From positions 248,001-312,000 of the forward strand of contig NZ_JADWPD010000003.1 of the NCBI RefSeq assembly GCF_017308975.1: DNA of 64,000 nt. Direction: 5' to 3'. Positions 1 through 8,055 of the stretch are shown piece by piece. Each line of letters opens with the position of its first letter. Position 1 is the first letter of the stretch. Position numbers and translations under genes: made by a program. Under the pieces are notes generated by a model. It was given only the letters and a program-made list of their open reading frames with translations. It was not told the DNA's origin and ran no database searches. This DNA comes from Amycolatopsis sp. MtRt-6. GTDB lineage: Bacteria; Actinomycetota; Actinomycetes; Mycobacteriales; Pseudonocardiaceae.

Positions 1-831
1 AGCCACACCTACGGCGCCGGCGCGAAGGCGCACACTGCGGTGAACAACCTTTCGTTCACCGTGGAAGCCGGTCAGCTGGCCAGCATCGTCGGTCCGTCGG
101 GTTGCGGGAAGTCGACCCTGCTGCGCTGCATCGCCGGGCTGACCCCGCCGACCGGCGGCACGGTCAGCCTGCACGGCGACCGCGTCTCCGGCGTGCCGGA
201 CGACCTCGCCGTCGTGTTCCAGGACTACAGCCGTTCGCTGTTCCCGTGGCTGTCGGTGCAGAAGAACGTCGAGTTCCCGTTGCGGTGGCGGCCGATCTCG
301 AAGGCCGAGCGGCGCGCGCGGGCGGCCGAGGCGCTGGAGCACGTCGGGCTGTCCGGCGTCGGCGGCAAGTACCCGTGGCAGCTCTCCGGCGGCATGCAGC
401 AGCGGGTGTCGATCGCCCGCGCGCTGGCCAGCCGCCCGGCGCTGCTGCTGATGGACGAGCCGTTCGCGTCGGTCGACGCCCAGACGCGCTTCGAGCTCGA
501 GGACCTGACCCGGCGCGTGCAGCGCGAGCAGGGCAGCACGGTCCTGGTCGTCACCCACGACATCGACGAGAGCGTCTACCTGTCCGACCGGGTGCTGGTG
601 CTGTCGAAGTCGCCGGCGTCGATCGTGGCGGACCTGCCGGTGCGGCTGCCCGCGGCCCGTGACCAGATCACCACCCGTGAGTCGGCGGAGTTCGTCACGC
701 TGCGCGGCGAAGTCGCCCGGCTGCTGCACGGTGGTACCCCGGCGGACGCTGCCGCCGCGGCTTCCGATGCGGCAGAGTGGGAACTGGCCGAGCAGGCCAA
801 GAACGTGACGGAGTCCAAGACCGGGAGCTGA
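1..831 (+). CDS. ABC importer ATP-binding protein, nitrate/sulfonate/taurine type (5' end outside window)
   Basis: Hydrolyses ATP to drive a substrate-binding-protein-dependent importer at the inner face of the membrane. The Walker A motif GPSGCGKST, the signature LSGGMQQR, the Walker B LLLMDEPF, the D-loop SVDA and the H-loop VTHD are all visible in the expected order. A GTG at 40 could start translation, but the frame is open back to base 1 and those codons read like the usual first strand of the domain. The gene therefore begins upstream of the window. The next gene, 18 bp downstream, is the matching lipoprotein; the permease is not visible and is probably further upstream. The overall pattern is the SsuB/TauB/NrtD group. 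The substrate cannot be told from sequence: nitrate, alkanesulfonate or a thiamine pyrimidine precursor are all served by this group. Confidence 0.93.
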   Translation, partial: SHTYGAGAKAHTAVNNLSFTVEAGQLASIVGPSGCGKSTLLRCIAGLTPPTGGTVSLHGDRVSGVPDDLAVVFQDYSRSLFPWLSVQKNVEFPLRWRPISKAERRARAAEALEHVGLSGVGGKYPWQLSGGMQQRVSIARALASRPALLLMDEPFASVDAQTRFELEDLTRRVQREQGSTVLVVTHDIDESVYLSDRVLVLSKSPASIVADLPVRLPAARDQITTRESAEFVTLRGEVARLLHGGTPADAAAAASDAAEWELAEQAKNVTESKTGS

Positions 832-849
832 CACACCGCGGGGGGACCC

Positions 850-1806
850 ATGGGGACGGCCAGGGCGGTACTCACTGGATTACTGGCTCTGCTCCTGACT
901 CTCCTGCTGGCCGGGTGCGGTGCGTTGGGCGGCTCGTCGGCGCCCTCGGTGGCGAAACTGCGGGTGTCGATGATGTCGACCATCGACACCGCGCCGTTCT
1001 GGCTGGCCAAGGACGGCGGCTACTTCGAGCGGGAAGGCCTCGACGTCTCGACGACGGACGCGGCGACCGGGCAGGCGTCCCTGACGAAGCTGCTGAGCGG
1101 CGAAGCCGACATCGCGTACTCGAGCTACACGCCGTTCTTCGTGGCGCGGGCAAAGGGAACCGCCGACATCCGGCTGGTCGCCGACGCGTCATCGGCCGGA
1201 CCCGGCTCCACCGGCGTGGTGGCGCTGCCCGCGTCCGGGATCCGGTCGCCGGCCGACCTCGCGGGCAAGCGGATCGGCATCTCGGCACCCAATACGATCG
1301 CCGACACGCTGACGAAGTCGGTGCTCGCGGACAACCACGTCGACGCCTCGGGCATCAAGTGGATCCCGCTGCCCCTGCCGAACACCGCGTCGGCGCTGAA
1401 GAACGGCGACATCGACGCGGGTTTCCTGACCGAGCCGTTCATCACCGACGCCCGGCGCACGGCCGGGGCCACCCTGGTCGCCGACACCGGCACGGGGTCC
1501 ACAGTGGACTTCCCGACCGCGGGCTACGGCGCGCTGGGCGCGTTCACCTCGGCCGCACCGGCCACGGTGGCGGCGTTCCAGCGCGCGATGGCGGCGGCGA
1601 CCCGGGACGCGGTGGCGGACCGCAAGAAGATCGAGCCGCTGATGGTGAAGTACGCGAAGGTCGACCCCGCCACCGCGGCGACGACCGGGTTGCTGACGTT
1701 GAAGTCCACTGTGGACGTCCGGCAGCTGCAGCGGGTGCCGGACCTGCTGCTGAAGACGGGCGTCCTGACCACCCCGGTGGACGTCGCGGCGATGGTGGTG
1801 CGCTAG
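850..1806 (+). CDS. ABC transporter substrate-binding lipoprotein (SsuA/NMT1-like)
   Basis: Predicted extracellular solute receptor of 318 residues, anchored by lipid. The N-terminus is a hydrophobic leader ending in the lipobox LLAGC, with Cys23 as the lipidation site. The mature part opens with LRVSMMSTIDTAPFWLA and the GYFEREGLDV segment typical of the SsuA/NMT1-THI5 fold. It lies 18 bp after the ATPase, so the two are surely co-transcribed. A second protein of the same family lies at 11653-12618 and shares the 'IDTAP' opening and the 'STxDFP.xGY' segment. The ligand is not deducible. Two copies of a 13-bp palindrome (1497-1509 and 1704-1716) lie inside this gene. Confidence 0.9.
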   Translation: MGTARAVLTGLLALLLTLLLAGCGALGGSSAPSVAKLRVSMMSTIDTAPFWLAKDGGYFEREGLDVSTTDAATGQASLTKLLSGEADIAYSSYTPFFVARAKGTADIRLVADASSAGPGSTGVVALPASGIRSPADLAGKRIGISAPNTIADTLTKSVLADNHVDASGIKWIPLPLPNTASALKNGDIDAGFLTEPFITDARRTAGATLVADTGTGSTVDFPTAGYGALGAFTSAAPATVAAFQRAMAAATRDAVADRKKIEPLMVKYAKVDPATAATTGLLTLKSTVDVRQLQRVPDLLLKTGVLTTPVDVAAMVVR

Positions 1807-1826
1807 TTCCGCGTCCCGGAGTGCGT

Positions 1827-2546
1827 TCATCCGAGGTTGAGCCGGTCCAGGTGGTAATCCACCGTCCGCCGCACCTCCGCGGTGGTGCGGCGACCGTGGA
1901 GGAGGTCCAGACCGAGGCCGGTGACGCCCGCGACGAGCAGGTCCGCCTCGTGCGCCGCGTTCAGCGGCGCCCCGGCCGCGGCGATGAGGGCCGCCACCAG
2001 GTCCTCCAGCGGGTGGGAGTCGCTGAGGAAGACCTCGGCGAGCGCGCGATCGGTGAGGCTGCGGGCGTAGTAAGCGGTGAAGACGCGTAGCGCGGAGCGG
2101 CGCTCGTCGTCCAGTGGCAGCAGTTCTTCCAGGGTGGCGCGGAGCAGGACTTTCGGGTCGGACACGTCCGGCAGCGCCTGGATCCGGGTGGTCGCCCGGC
2201 GCTCGTTGTCCCGGTGCAGCATTCGCAACGCGGTGACCAGCAACTTGTGCTTGCTGCCGAAGTAGTACTGGACCACCCGCGTGGAGACGCCGGCCGTGGC
2301 GGCGATCTCTCGGATGCTCGCGTTCTCCAGGCCGCGTTCGGCGGCGATGCGCCACACCGCTTCCACGACCTGGCGACGCCGGGTGAGTGGTTCCTCGGCG
2401 GAGGGTCCCTCCGGCGGCAGTGGTGGGTTCTTCCGCCGGCGGTACGCCTTGGCCTGGCAGGCCCGCGAGCAGTAGACCGGGCGACGGCCGCGGCCGGCGG
2501 AACGCAGCGGGTCCCGGCAGACCCGGCACCTCTTTTCGTCACGCAC
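1827..2546 (-). CDS. TetR-family regulator with N-terminal Cys-rich (CxxC/CxxxC) module
   Basis: A 239-residue repressor-type protein. Residues 1-35 carry CRVC and YCSRAC, two cysteine pairs in a basic context that look like a small zinc-binding knuckle. A classical TetR helix-turn-helix follows at about 55-105 (ASIREIAATAGVS, then VVQYYFGSKHKLL). The rest is an all-helical ligand or dimer domain that I cannot assign to a ligand. It is divergent from the small membrane protein at 2662. The 115-bp gap contains a palindrome suited to a TetR operator, so that gene and itself are the likely targets. Zinc-knuckle-like N-termini occur in some actinobacterial TetR proteins; metal binding is inferred only from the cysteine spacing. 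Confidence 0.88.
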   Translation of the reverse strand: MRDEKRCRVCRDPLRSAGRGRRPVYCSRACQAKAYRRRKNPPLPPEGPSAEEPLTRRRQVVEAVWRIAAERGLENASIREIAATAGVSTRVVQYYFGSKHKLLVTALRMLHRDNERRATTRIQALPDVSDPKVLLRATLEELLPLDDERRSALRVFTAYYARSLTDRALAEVFLSDSHPLEDLVAALIAAAGAPLNAAHEADLLVAGVTGLGLDLLHGRRTTAEVRRTVDYHLDRLNLG

Positions 2547-2626
2547 GTGGTCAGGTTATCAGAGCAAATTGTGTGATGAATGAGCAAATAAGCCTGTAAA
2601 CGGCACAGTTCCACCGCGTTGTCCTT

Positions 2627-2640
2627 GATACGTTCGTATC
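2627..2640. promoter_or_regulatory. Probable TetR operator palindrome
   Basis: GATACG-TT-CGTATC is a perfect 6-2-6 inverted repeat. It lies in the divergent gap between the TetR gene and the small membrane-protein gene, 21 bp before the latter's start codon. Size, position and symmetry fit a TetR-family operator. Ownership by the neighbouring regulator is inferred. Confidence 0.55.
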
Positions 2641-2661
2641 CTCACGAGGAAAGGATGAACG

Positions 2662-2922
2662 GTGGACGAGGTGTGGTATCGGGTTGGCATGGTCGTCGCG
2701 TTCTTTTTGGGTGTCTGGGAAGGACCGATCGCGATCATCTTCCGGGCGTTCACCCACAAGGGGCCGAGCCCGCTGGTCGCGGCCAACTACCTCCCCAGCC
2801 CGTGGTGCTACGCGGTCGCCGGGGTGGCGGCGATCGCGGCGTTCGGCGCGATCGCGCTCCTCGAAACCCGGCGGAAGCAAGCGGAGGCACGCCAAGCCGG
2901 CCAAGAGGCCGAGGCCGGATAG
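2662..2922 (+). CDS. Small membrane protein, function unknown
   Basis: An 86-residue protein with a GTG start preceded by AGGAAAGG. It has a first hydrophobic segment at about residues 8-27 (VGMVVAFFLG.WEGPIAII) and a second at about 50-68 (YAVAGVAAIAAFGAIALL), then a charged Lys/Glu/Gln-rich tail. Two membrane passes are likely. It is divergent from the TetR regulator and sits just after the palindrome, so it is the obvious regulated target. I do not recognise the family. It ends 4 bp before the convergent decarboxylase gene. Confidence 0.72.
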   Translation: MDEVWYRVGMVVAFFLGVWEGPIAIIFRAFTHKGPSPLVAANYLPSPWCYAVAGVAAIAAFGAIALLETRRKQAEARQAGQEAEAG

Positions 2923-2926
2923 GGCG

Positions 2927-4513
2927 CTAGTACAGCGACTTGGACGACGACGCCACCCGCACGTGGACCAGCGTCGGGCGCGGGTCGGCCAGCGCCGCCT
3001 GGAGGCCGCGTACCAGCTCCGCCGGCTCGGTGATCGTCACGCCCTGGCAGCCCATGCTCTCCGCCAGTGCCGCGAAGCCGATGCCGCCCAGCTCGGTTCC
3101 CGGCAGCTTCGCGCCGCCGATCGCGTCGCCCAGGATCCTGACCGCCGCGTACTCGGAGTTGTCGAGGATCACGAACGTCACCGGCAGCTCTTCGCGGGCC
3201 GCCGTCCAGAGGGCCTGGATGCCGTACATGCTCGAACCGTCGCCGATCACGCCGACGACCGTGCGGTCCGGGCGGCCCAGCGCCGCGCCGACCACGCCGG
3301 GGACGGCGTAGCCGAGCGTGCCGCTGGCCATGGTCAGGAAGCCGGTGTCGGTGGCCTTGATCGGCAGGTGGTCGTGCAGGATCCCGCGGTGGCTGGGCGC
3401 CTCCTCGACGACCAAGGCGTTGTCCGGCAACAGGTCCGCGAGCGTCGAGTAGACGAGTTCGGCGGTCATCGTGTCACTGCCCGGCTTCTCGGGACGCTGC
3501 CGCGGGGCCGGCGCGGGCCGAGTGCTGCGCTCGACGACGTTGAGCAGCGCCCGGATGCCCAGCTTCGGCGTGGCGCGGATGCCGGTGCCCTCGAAGGCCC
3601 GCGCGAGGACCTGCTCGTCGTCGCTGACGATGAACAGCGGCGGCAGCGGAGTTTCCCCGCGCCCGCGGTCGACGTGGTAGGTGAAGGCGGGCGCGCCGAG
3701 GACGACGACGAGGTCGTACGGCGCGAGCGCGTCGGCGACGGCACCGCGTTCGGGGTCGAGGAACCCTTGGAACAGCGGGTGGTCCTCGGGGAACGAGCAG
3801 CGGTAGGACATCGGGGCGACCCACACGGCGGCGTTGAGCCGCTCGGCGAGCGCGACGGTCTCGACGACGGCCCCGTCCTGGTCGACGGCTCCCCCGACGA
3901 CGATCGCCGGCCGCTCGGCGGCCGCCAGTGCCGCGTTGAGCTCGTCGACGGCCTCGGGGTCGGGCCCGAAGCCGCGGATCCGCGGCCGGGAGATGACATG
4001 CCGTTCGGTGGCGGCGGACCAGTCGTCGGCGGGGACCGAGACGAAGACGGGACCGGACGGCGCCTGGGTCGCGACGTGGTAGGCCCGGGCGAGCGCGGCC
4101 GGGACGTCCTCGGCGCAGGCGGGCTCGATCGACCACTTCACGTACGGCTTCGGGAACTCGGGCGCCTCCAGGGCCCCGAGGAAGGGTTCGTGCGGCAGGA
4201 GCGACCGGGTCTGCTGCCCGGCGACGACGATCAGCGGCGTCCGGTTGCGGTAGGCGCTGAAGAGGCTGCCGAGCCCGTGTCCGACCCCGCCCGCGGAGTG
4301 CAGGTTGACGAGAACGGCTTGCCGGGTGGCCTGGGCGTAGGCGTCGGCCATCGCCACGACGGCGGATTCCTGCAGGCCCAGGACGTAGTCGAAGTCGTCG
4401 GGCCAGTCGGTGAGGAACGGCACCTCGGTGGTGCCGGGGTTGCCGAACACCGTGGTGAGGCCGAGTTCGCGGAGGAGTTCGCGGGTGGCGTCCAGCACCG
4501 TGCGCTTGATCAT
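2927..4513 (-). CDS. mdlC: Benzoylformate decarboxylase-like ThDP enzyme
   Basis: A 528-residue thiamine-diphosphate enzyme resembling MdlC, which converts benzoylformate to benzaldehyde plus CO2. The N-terminal part follows P. putida MdlC closely: FGNPG..E.PFL, LQES, NLHSAGG and AGQQTRS. The ThDP glutamate (Glu49), the first catalytic histidine (His72) and the second (in GAPAFTYH) are present. The ThDP/Mg motif GDGSSMYGIQALW with LDNSEY is near the C-terminus. One key change: the substrate-binding serine of MdlC (Ser26) is Thr28 here. No mandelate or benzaldehyde dehydrogenase gene is nearby, so the true 2-keto acid is uncertain. It is a lone gene, convergent with the small membrane protein. 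Confidence 0.82.
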   Translation of the reverse strand: MIKRTVLDATRELLRELGLTTVFGNPGTTEVPFLTDWPDDFDYVLGLQESAVVAMADAYAQATRQAVLVNLHSAGGVGHGLGSLFSAYRNRTPLIVVAGQQTRSLLPHEPFLGALEAPEFPKPYVKWSIEPACAEDVPAALARAYHVATQAPSGPVFVSVPADDWSAATERHVISRPRIRGFGPDPEAVDELNAALAAAERPAIVVGGAVDQDGAVVETVALAERLNAAVWVAPMSYRCSFPEDHPLFQGFLDPERGAVADALAPYDLVVVLGAPAFTYHVDRGRGETPLPPLFIVSDDEQVLARAFEGTGIRATPKLGIRALLNVVERSTRPAPAPRQRPEKPGSDTMTAELVYSTLADLLPDNALVVEEAPSHRGILHDHLPIKATDTGFLTMASGTLGYAVPGVVGAALGRPDRTVVGVIGDGSSMYGIQALWTAAREELPVTFVILDNSEYAAVRILGDAIGGAKLPGTELGGIGFAALAESMGCQGVTITEPAELVRGLQAALADPRPTLVHVRVASSSKSLY

Positions 4514-4555
4514 GCGCCCAGGTTAACGCTTAGTCTTGCGAAGCAAACCCCCCAA

Positions 4556-4595
4556 GCGGCGCAGTGACGCCCCGGTGGGGCAGTCACTGCGCCGC
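4556..4595 (-). terminator. Strong hairpin terminator of the S53 peptidase gene
   Basis: Perfect 13-bp arms (GCGGCGCAGTGAC and its complement) enclose GCCCCGGTGGGGCA, which itself can pair. It begins 11 bp past the peptidase stop codon and lies between two minus-strand genes. Confidence 0.7.
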
Positions 4596-4605
4596 CTTCA
4601 CGCAC

Positions 4606-6255
4606 TCAGCCGATCAGGCCGGACAGCCCGCTCGCCTTGAACGAACCCCAGCCCGTCACCTGGTCGTACCCGGTCCCGGCGCTGAACCCCGTCGTCCCGT
4701 TGAGGGTGTTGTTGCCCGTCGTCACGTCGTGGAAGCCCGTGCCGTACGAGGACCCGTTGCCGATCGAGTAGAACTTCGGGTTCAGGTTGCCCAGCGCGCC
4801 GCCGTGCACCTGGTTCTGCAGGGCCGCGAAGGCCGCCCACAGCGGCGTCGCGCCCGACGTGCCGCCGACCGTTCCCCACGAGCCCGCGCTGTAGATGTAG
4901 TAGCCCGACGTCGGCGAGGCGTCCGCCGCCACGTCCGGCACCTTGCGGTACGTCGTGCTCTGCGACGACTGCCAGGACGGTGCCGTGAACACCGTCGAGA
5001 TGCCGCCACCGGTCGAGCCGCCGCTGTTGCCGTCGTTCCAGGTCACTTCGCTGCTGTAGCCGTTGGTCGACGTCACGCTCAGCTTCGTGCCGCCGACGCC
5101 CGACACGTTCGGGCTCGACGCCGGGAAGTCGACGCCCTTGGCCGTCGAACCGGTCTGGCGGTAGCAGTCGGTCGTGCCGTCGTCGCCCGCGGCGGCGAAG
5201 TAGGAGATGCCCTCCGCCGTGCCGGTCGCGATCGCGCTGCTGACGCTCTTCGCCGCGCTCGAACCCTCGGCCGCTTCGCAAGCGCCCCAGGAGATCGAGA
5301 CGACGTCGACCGTCGCGTCCGAGGCGATCTTCTGGTACATCGCCAGTTCGCCCGCGCTCGAGTTCGGCGCTTCGTAGACGTAGTCGTTGGCCGCCGCGGC
5401 CAGCGCGTGCACGACCTCGATGTCGAGCTCGACCTCGACCTGGCCCTCACCCGGCGACGAGTCGTAGTTCGCGCCGTTGACCGGCACCGTCGTCACCGAG
5501 CCCGCGGAGAGGCCGTACGTGCTGTCGTACTTGGTGATGTTGGACTTCTGGTAGCCGTCGAACTCGACGAAGCCGACGTTCACGCCGCTGCCCGTCGCCG
5601 AAAGGCCGCTGGTGCCGTAGGCGGTCTTGAGCACCGGTGGCGTGACGGCCTTGACGACCCTCGGCTGCGCGAGCGGCTTCGCCGAATGCGTCCGCACCGC
5701 GTGGTCGTCGAGGCCGACGACGCCGCTCACGACGTCCGAGAGGCTCGCGGGTACGGCCGGCTCGGCGTCGTTGGCGAAGAAGTCCCGCCCGGAAGCCCGG
5801 TCGTGGTAGGTCCCGATCCCGGTCCGGAACGCCGACTCCAGCTGCGCCGCCGAACCGGTGAACGTGATGGCCTGCCGGTTCCCGGAAACCTCGATCCCGG
5901 TCAGCCCCGCTTTCCCGAGAAATGAGACGGCCTTGTCGACGTCGGCCTGGGTCGGGCCGAACCTGGCATTGAACTGCGCCGGGGTCAGGAACCGGTGGTA
6001 TTGCGGCGAAGCGGGATTCTGCACGTCGGCGAGGAACTTTTCGAGCGCCTGCTGGTTGTGCAGTTTCAGCGACAGCGCGGCGGTGATCGGCCGGTCGGCC
6101 GCGACGTCGCCGGTGCGGGCGCTGTTGACCAGCGGCGCGGCGTTGTCGGCCAGCGTGACCAGGGGTTCCGACGCCGCGGCGGCCGGGACGGCCACGGCGA
6201 GGCCGAGCAACGCAGGCAGCGGCACAGCGGCCGCGACGAGCTTGCGCAAGCGCAT
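4606..6255 (-). CDS. Secreted S53-family (sedolisin/kumamolisin-like) serine carboxyl peptidase
   Basis: A 549-residue secreted acid-active endopeptidase. The chosen ATG follows GAGGAAAT and gives a proper signal peptide (MRLRKLVAAAVPLPALLGLA, then AVPAAAA). A pro-domain of about 150 residues follows (HRFLTPAQFNARFGP). The catalytic Glu and Asp are in EVELDIEVVHA, the oxyanion Asp in AAGDDGTTDC, and the nucleophile Ser in GGTSGATPLWAAF. The C-terminal FHDVTTGNN and AGTGYDQVTGWGS segments are the calcium site usual for the family. An upstream ATG at 6324 would place a basic stretch before the signal peptide and is less likely. A secreted scavenging protease is the expected role. It has its own terminator and stands alone. 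Confidence 0.93.
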   Translation of the reverse strand: MRLRKLVAAAVPLPALLGLAVAVPAAAASEPLVTLADNAAPLVNSARTGDVAADRPITAALSLKLHNQQALEKFLADVQNPASPQYHRFLTPAQFNARFGPTQADVDKAVSFLGKAGLTGIEVSGNRQAITFTGSAAQLESAFRTGIGTYHDRASGRDFFANDAEPAVPASLSDVVSGVVGLDDHAVRTHSAKPLAQPRVVKAVTPPVLKTAYGTSGLSATGSGVNVGFVEFDGYQKSNITKYDSTYGLSAGSVTTVPVNGANYDSSPGEGQVEVELDIEVVHALAAAANDYVYEAPNSSAGELAMYQKIASDATVDVVSISWGACEAAEGSSAAKSVSSAIATGTAEGISYFAAAGDDGTTDCYRQTGSTAKGVDFPASSPNVSGVGGTKLSVTSTNGYSSEVTWNDGNSGGSTGGGISTVFTAPSWQSSQSTTYRKVPDVAADASPTSGYYIYSAGSWGTVGGTSGATPLWAAFAALQNQVHGGALGNLNPKFYSIGNGSSYGTGFHDVTTGNNTLNGTTGFSAGTGYDQVTGWGSFKASGLSGLIG

Positions 6256-6421
6256 GGGGGATTTCCTCTCGGCGGTGGGGACCGGGCCTGCGCGGAATGC
6301 TCGCCGCAGGTTGCCAAGAAGCATAAGAACACGCGATCACACCGAGGAACCTACTTTTGTCTGGGCTTCGGCGGATCCCATTTTCATTTTGCGATTTGTT
6401 TACTCGCACCTGATCAAGCGG

Positions 6422-7381
6422 TTATTGTCCGGAATGCCCGGCCAGTTCGACGCGCTCGACGATCTCCCGGGCGCGCGCGTCGCGCCGGTGCCGCCGGGCC
6501 GCGGCCGACAGCGTCCGCAGCCGCTGCCGGGTCCGGGGCGAGCGCAGCACGCCGGCCAGCTCGATCGCCTCGCGCCCGGCTTCGGCGGCGACGTCGAGAT
6601 CGCCGTCGAGCGCGTGCACGGTGGCCAGCCAGATCATCGTCAGCGACCGGCTGCGGGTCATTTCCGGCCCGTAGCCGGCGATCGCGTCGACGAGCGCCGG
6701 GATGCCCTCGCGGCCGTGCCGGACGTCGACGACCTGGGCCAGTTCCGCGTGCACCGTGCCGGTCATCGCCGCCAGGTCGGTGGCCCCGAAGAAGGCTGCC
6801 CACGGCGACGGTTCGGCCCCGGCGGCGTCGGCGAACTCCGTGCGGGCCCGGTCGAGGCACCCGAGCGCGGCGGCGACATCGGCCTTCCTGGCGTACGCCC
6901 ATGCTTGATTGGCCGACAGGATCGCTTGTGCCAGCGGCGAACGCGCCCGCCGCGCCGCCTCACGGCCCCGCGCGAACTCCGTCAGCGCCGGTTCGACCGC
7001 GTCGTAGTGCAGCAGCAGCCGCCCGGCGCGGTACCGGATGTTGGCCTGGAGGTCGTGGTTTCCCGCTTCGACGGCCAGCGACAGCGCCTGCGCGAACGCT
7101 TCCAGCGCGGCGTCCGGGCGGTCGTCGTCGAAGCTCGTCCAGCCGGCGAGGTTGTAGAGGTCGGCGACGGCGGTGCAGAGCCGCGGCCGGACCTTCTCGC
7201 GCACCGTGCCGCCCAGCAGTTCCACGGCACGCGGCAACGCCTCCGCGACGGCGTCACCGCAGGCACCGCCGCCACAGCGGTAGTCCTGCGCCCGGAGCCG
7301 GGCCACGGTGTCCTCGAGCCGCCGCACGTCGGCGAGACCCACGTGCACGCCACTCCGATCCCGCTCGTCACTGCCGGTCAT
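6422..7381 (-). CDS. TPR-repeat protein resembling the C-terminal half of XRE-type regulators
   Basis: A 319-residue all-helical protein built of tetratricopeptide-like repeats (ADLYNLAGWTSFDDDRPDAA, LQANIRYRAGRLLLHYDAV, SANQAWAYARKADV and others). The sequence matches what I know as the effector half of actinobacterial XRE-TPR regulators: an opening like VGLADVRRLEDTVARLRAQD and a WAAFFGATDLAAMTGTVHAEL segment. The N-terminal helix-turn-helix of that family is absent. The ATG at 7381 has GGAGGG six bases upstream, so the short form looks genuine. It is 44 bp downstream of a small hydrophobic protein gene in the same direction. A peptide- or protein-sensing partner role is inferred. No enzymatic motif was seen. 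Confidence 0.75.
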   Translation of the reverse strand: MTGSDERDRSGVHVGLADVRRLEDTVARLRAQDYRCGGGACGDAVAEALPRAVELLGGTVREKVRPRLCTAVADLYNLAGWTSFDDDRPDAALEAFAQALSLAVEAGNHDLQANIRYRAGRLLLHYDAVEPALTEFARGREAARRARSPLAQAILSANQAWAYARKADVAAALGCLDRARTEFADAAGAEPSPWAAFFGATDLAAMTGTVHAELAQVVDVRHGREGIPALVDAIAGYGPEMTRSRSLTMIWLATVHALDGDLDVAAEAGREAIELAGVLRSPRTRQRLRTLSAAARRHRRDARAREIVERVELAGHSGQ

Positions 7382-7425
7382 GGCAGCCCTCCGTCCGTAG
7401 AGAGCTGCCGATCGGGCAGCCCTGC

Positions 7426-7638
7426 TCACTCCCCGCCGGACCGGGCCGGAGCCCGCTCCTTCGAGGGACTGGCACCGGGCAGCACCCCGGTGGCGGTCAG
7501 CACCACACCCGTGGCGGTTTCCGCGATCTTGACGGCGGTCAGCACGCCGGTGAGGACGAGCGAGCCGCCGAGCCCCAGTTTCGCGAAATCGTCTTCGGAG
7601 GTTTCGGTTCCGCGTTGACGCGGTATCGCGCCGGTCAC
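7426..7638 (-). CDS. Small hydrophobic protein, co-transcribed with the TPR protein
   Basis: A 70-residue protein. GTG start with AGGAAGG seven bases upstream. A polar N-terminus (about 20 residues) is followed by a hydrophobic, Val/Thr/Gly-rich stretch (residues about 22-53, LGLGGSLVLTG and ATGVVLTATGVL) and a basic/acidic tail. One membrane-spanning helix or an exported peptide precursor is possible. There is no recognised family. Its position directly before the TPR gene suggests a joint function. Confidence 0.55.
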   Translation of the reverse strand: MTGAIPRQRGTETSEDDFAKLGLGGSLVLTGVLTAVKIAETATGVVLTATGVLPGASPSKERAPARSGGE

Positions 7639-8055
7639 GATTCAGCCTTCCTGCTTGCCGCAGAGCCACTCTGGCGATATCCGCGGGGAATCAGCCTGCC
7701 CCAGGCGACGGAAATCCGCCTGATGGCCGACGTCCTGACTTCGTGCTGTCCACGCAACGAGTTCTCGAACTGAATACGCGCGCACACGGCGCCGCCTCCC
7801 GCACTGCAGATCGATACCTGAAGATCGCCCGGATCGCGAAATGCGGGACCACCGTAGCCAGCCGATCGCCACGAAATCAGCCACCAACCAGGTCAAAAGC
7901 CGTAATCGCCTGTGCAGCCGCACGCGCAACTCCGGCGTCGTCAGTGCACGCGGCAGATGCAATTTCACGTCCCGGCTCGCGAATGCCGCCGGCACGCGAA
8001 ACATCGGCGGAAATCGTTCTATCCCGCCGATTTTTCGCGAAATTGCGGAGTTCGA
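7639..8055. other. 417-bp stretch without a convincing gene
   Basis: This lies between the cutC stop and the small hydrophobic protein start, and is visibly less GC-rich than its surroundings. An open frame of 120 codons on the minus strand (7642-8004) has no clear ribosome-binding site or family signature. It probably contains the promoter and leader of the minus-strand pair at 7638-6422. Confidence 0.5.

Noticed and set aside
2684-4567. Long plus-strand open frame opposite the decarboxylase
   Set aside because: It lacks any domain signature and overlaps a complete ThDP enzyme.
4514-4605. Possible riboswitch or small RNA between the decarboxylase and S53 genes
   Set aside because: The only structure is a simple strong hairpin placed as a terminator.
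7642-8004. 120-codon minus-strand open frame before the small hydrophobic protein
   Set aside because: No ribosome-binding site or conserved motif; more likely a leader or promoter region, though a gene cannot be excluded.
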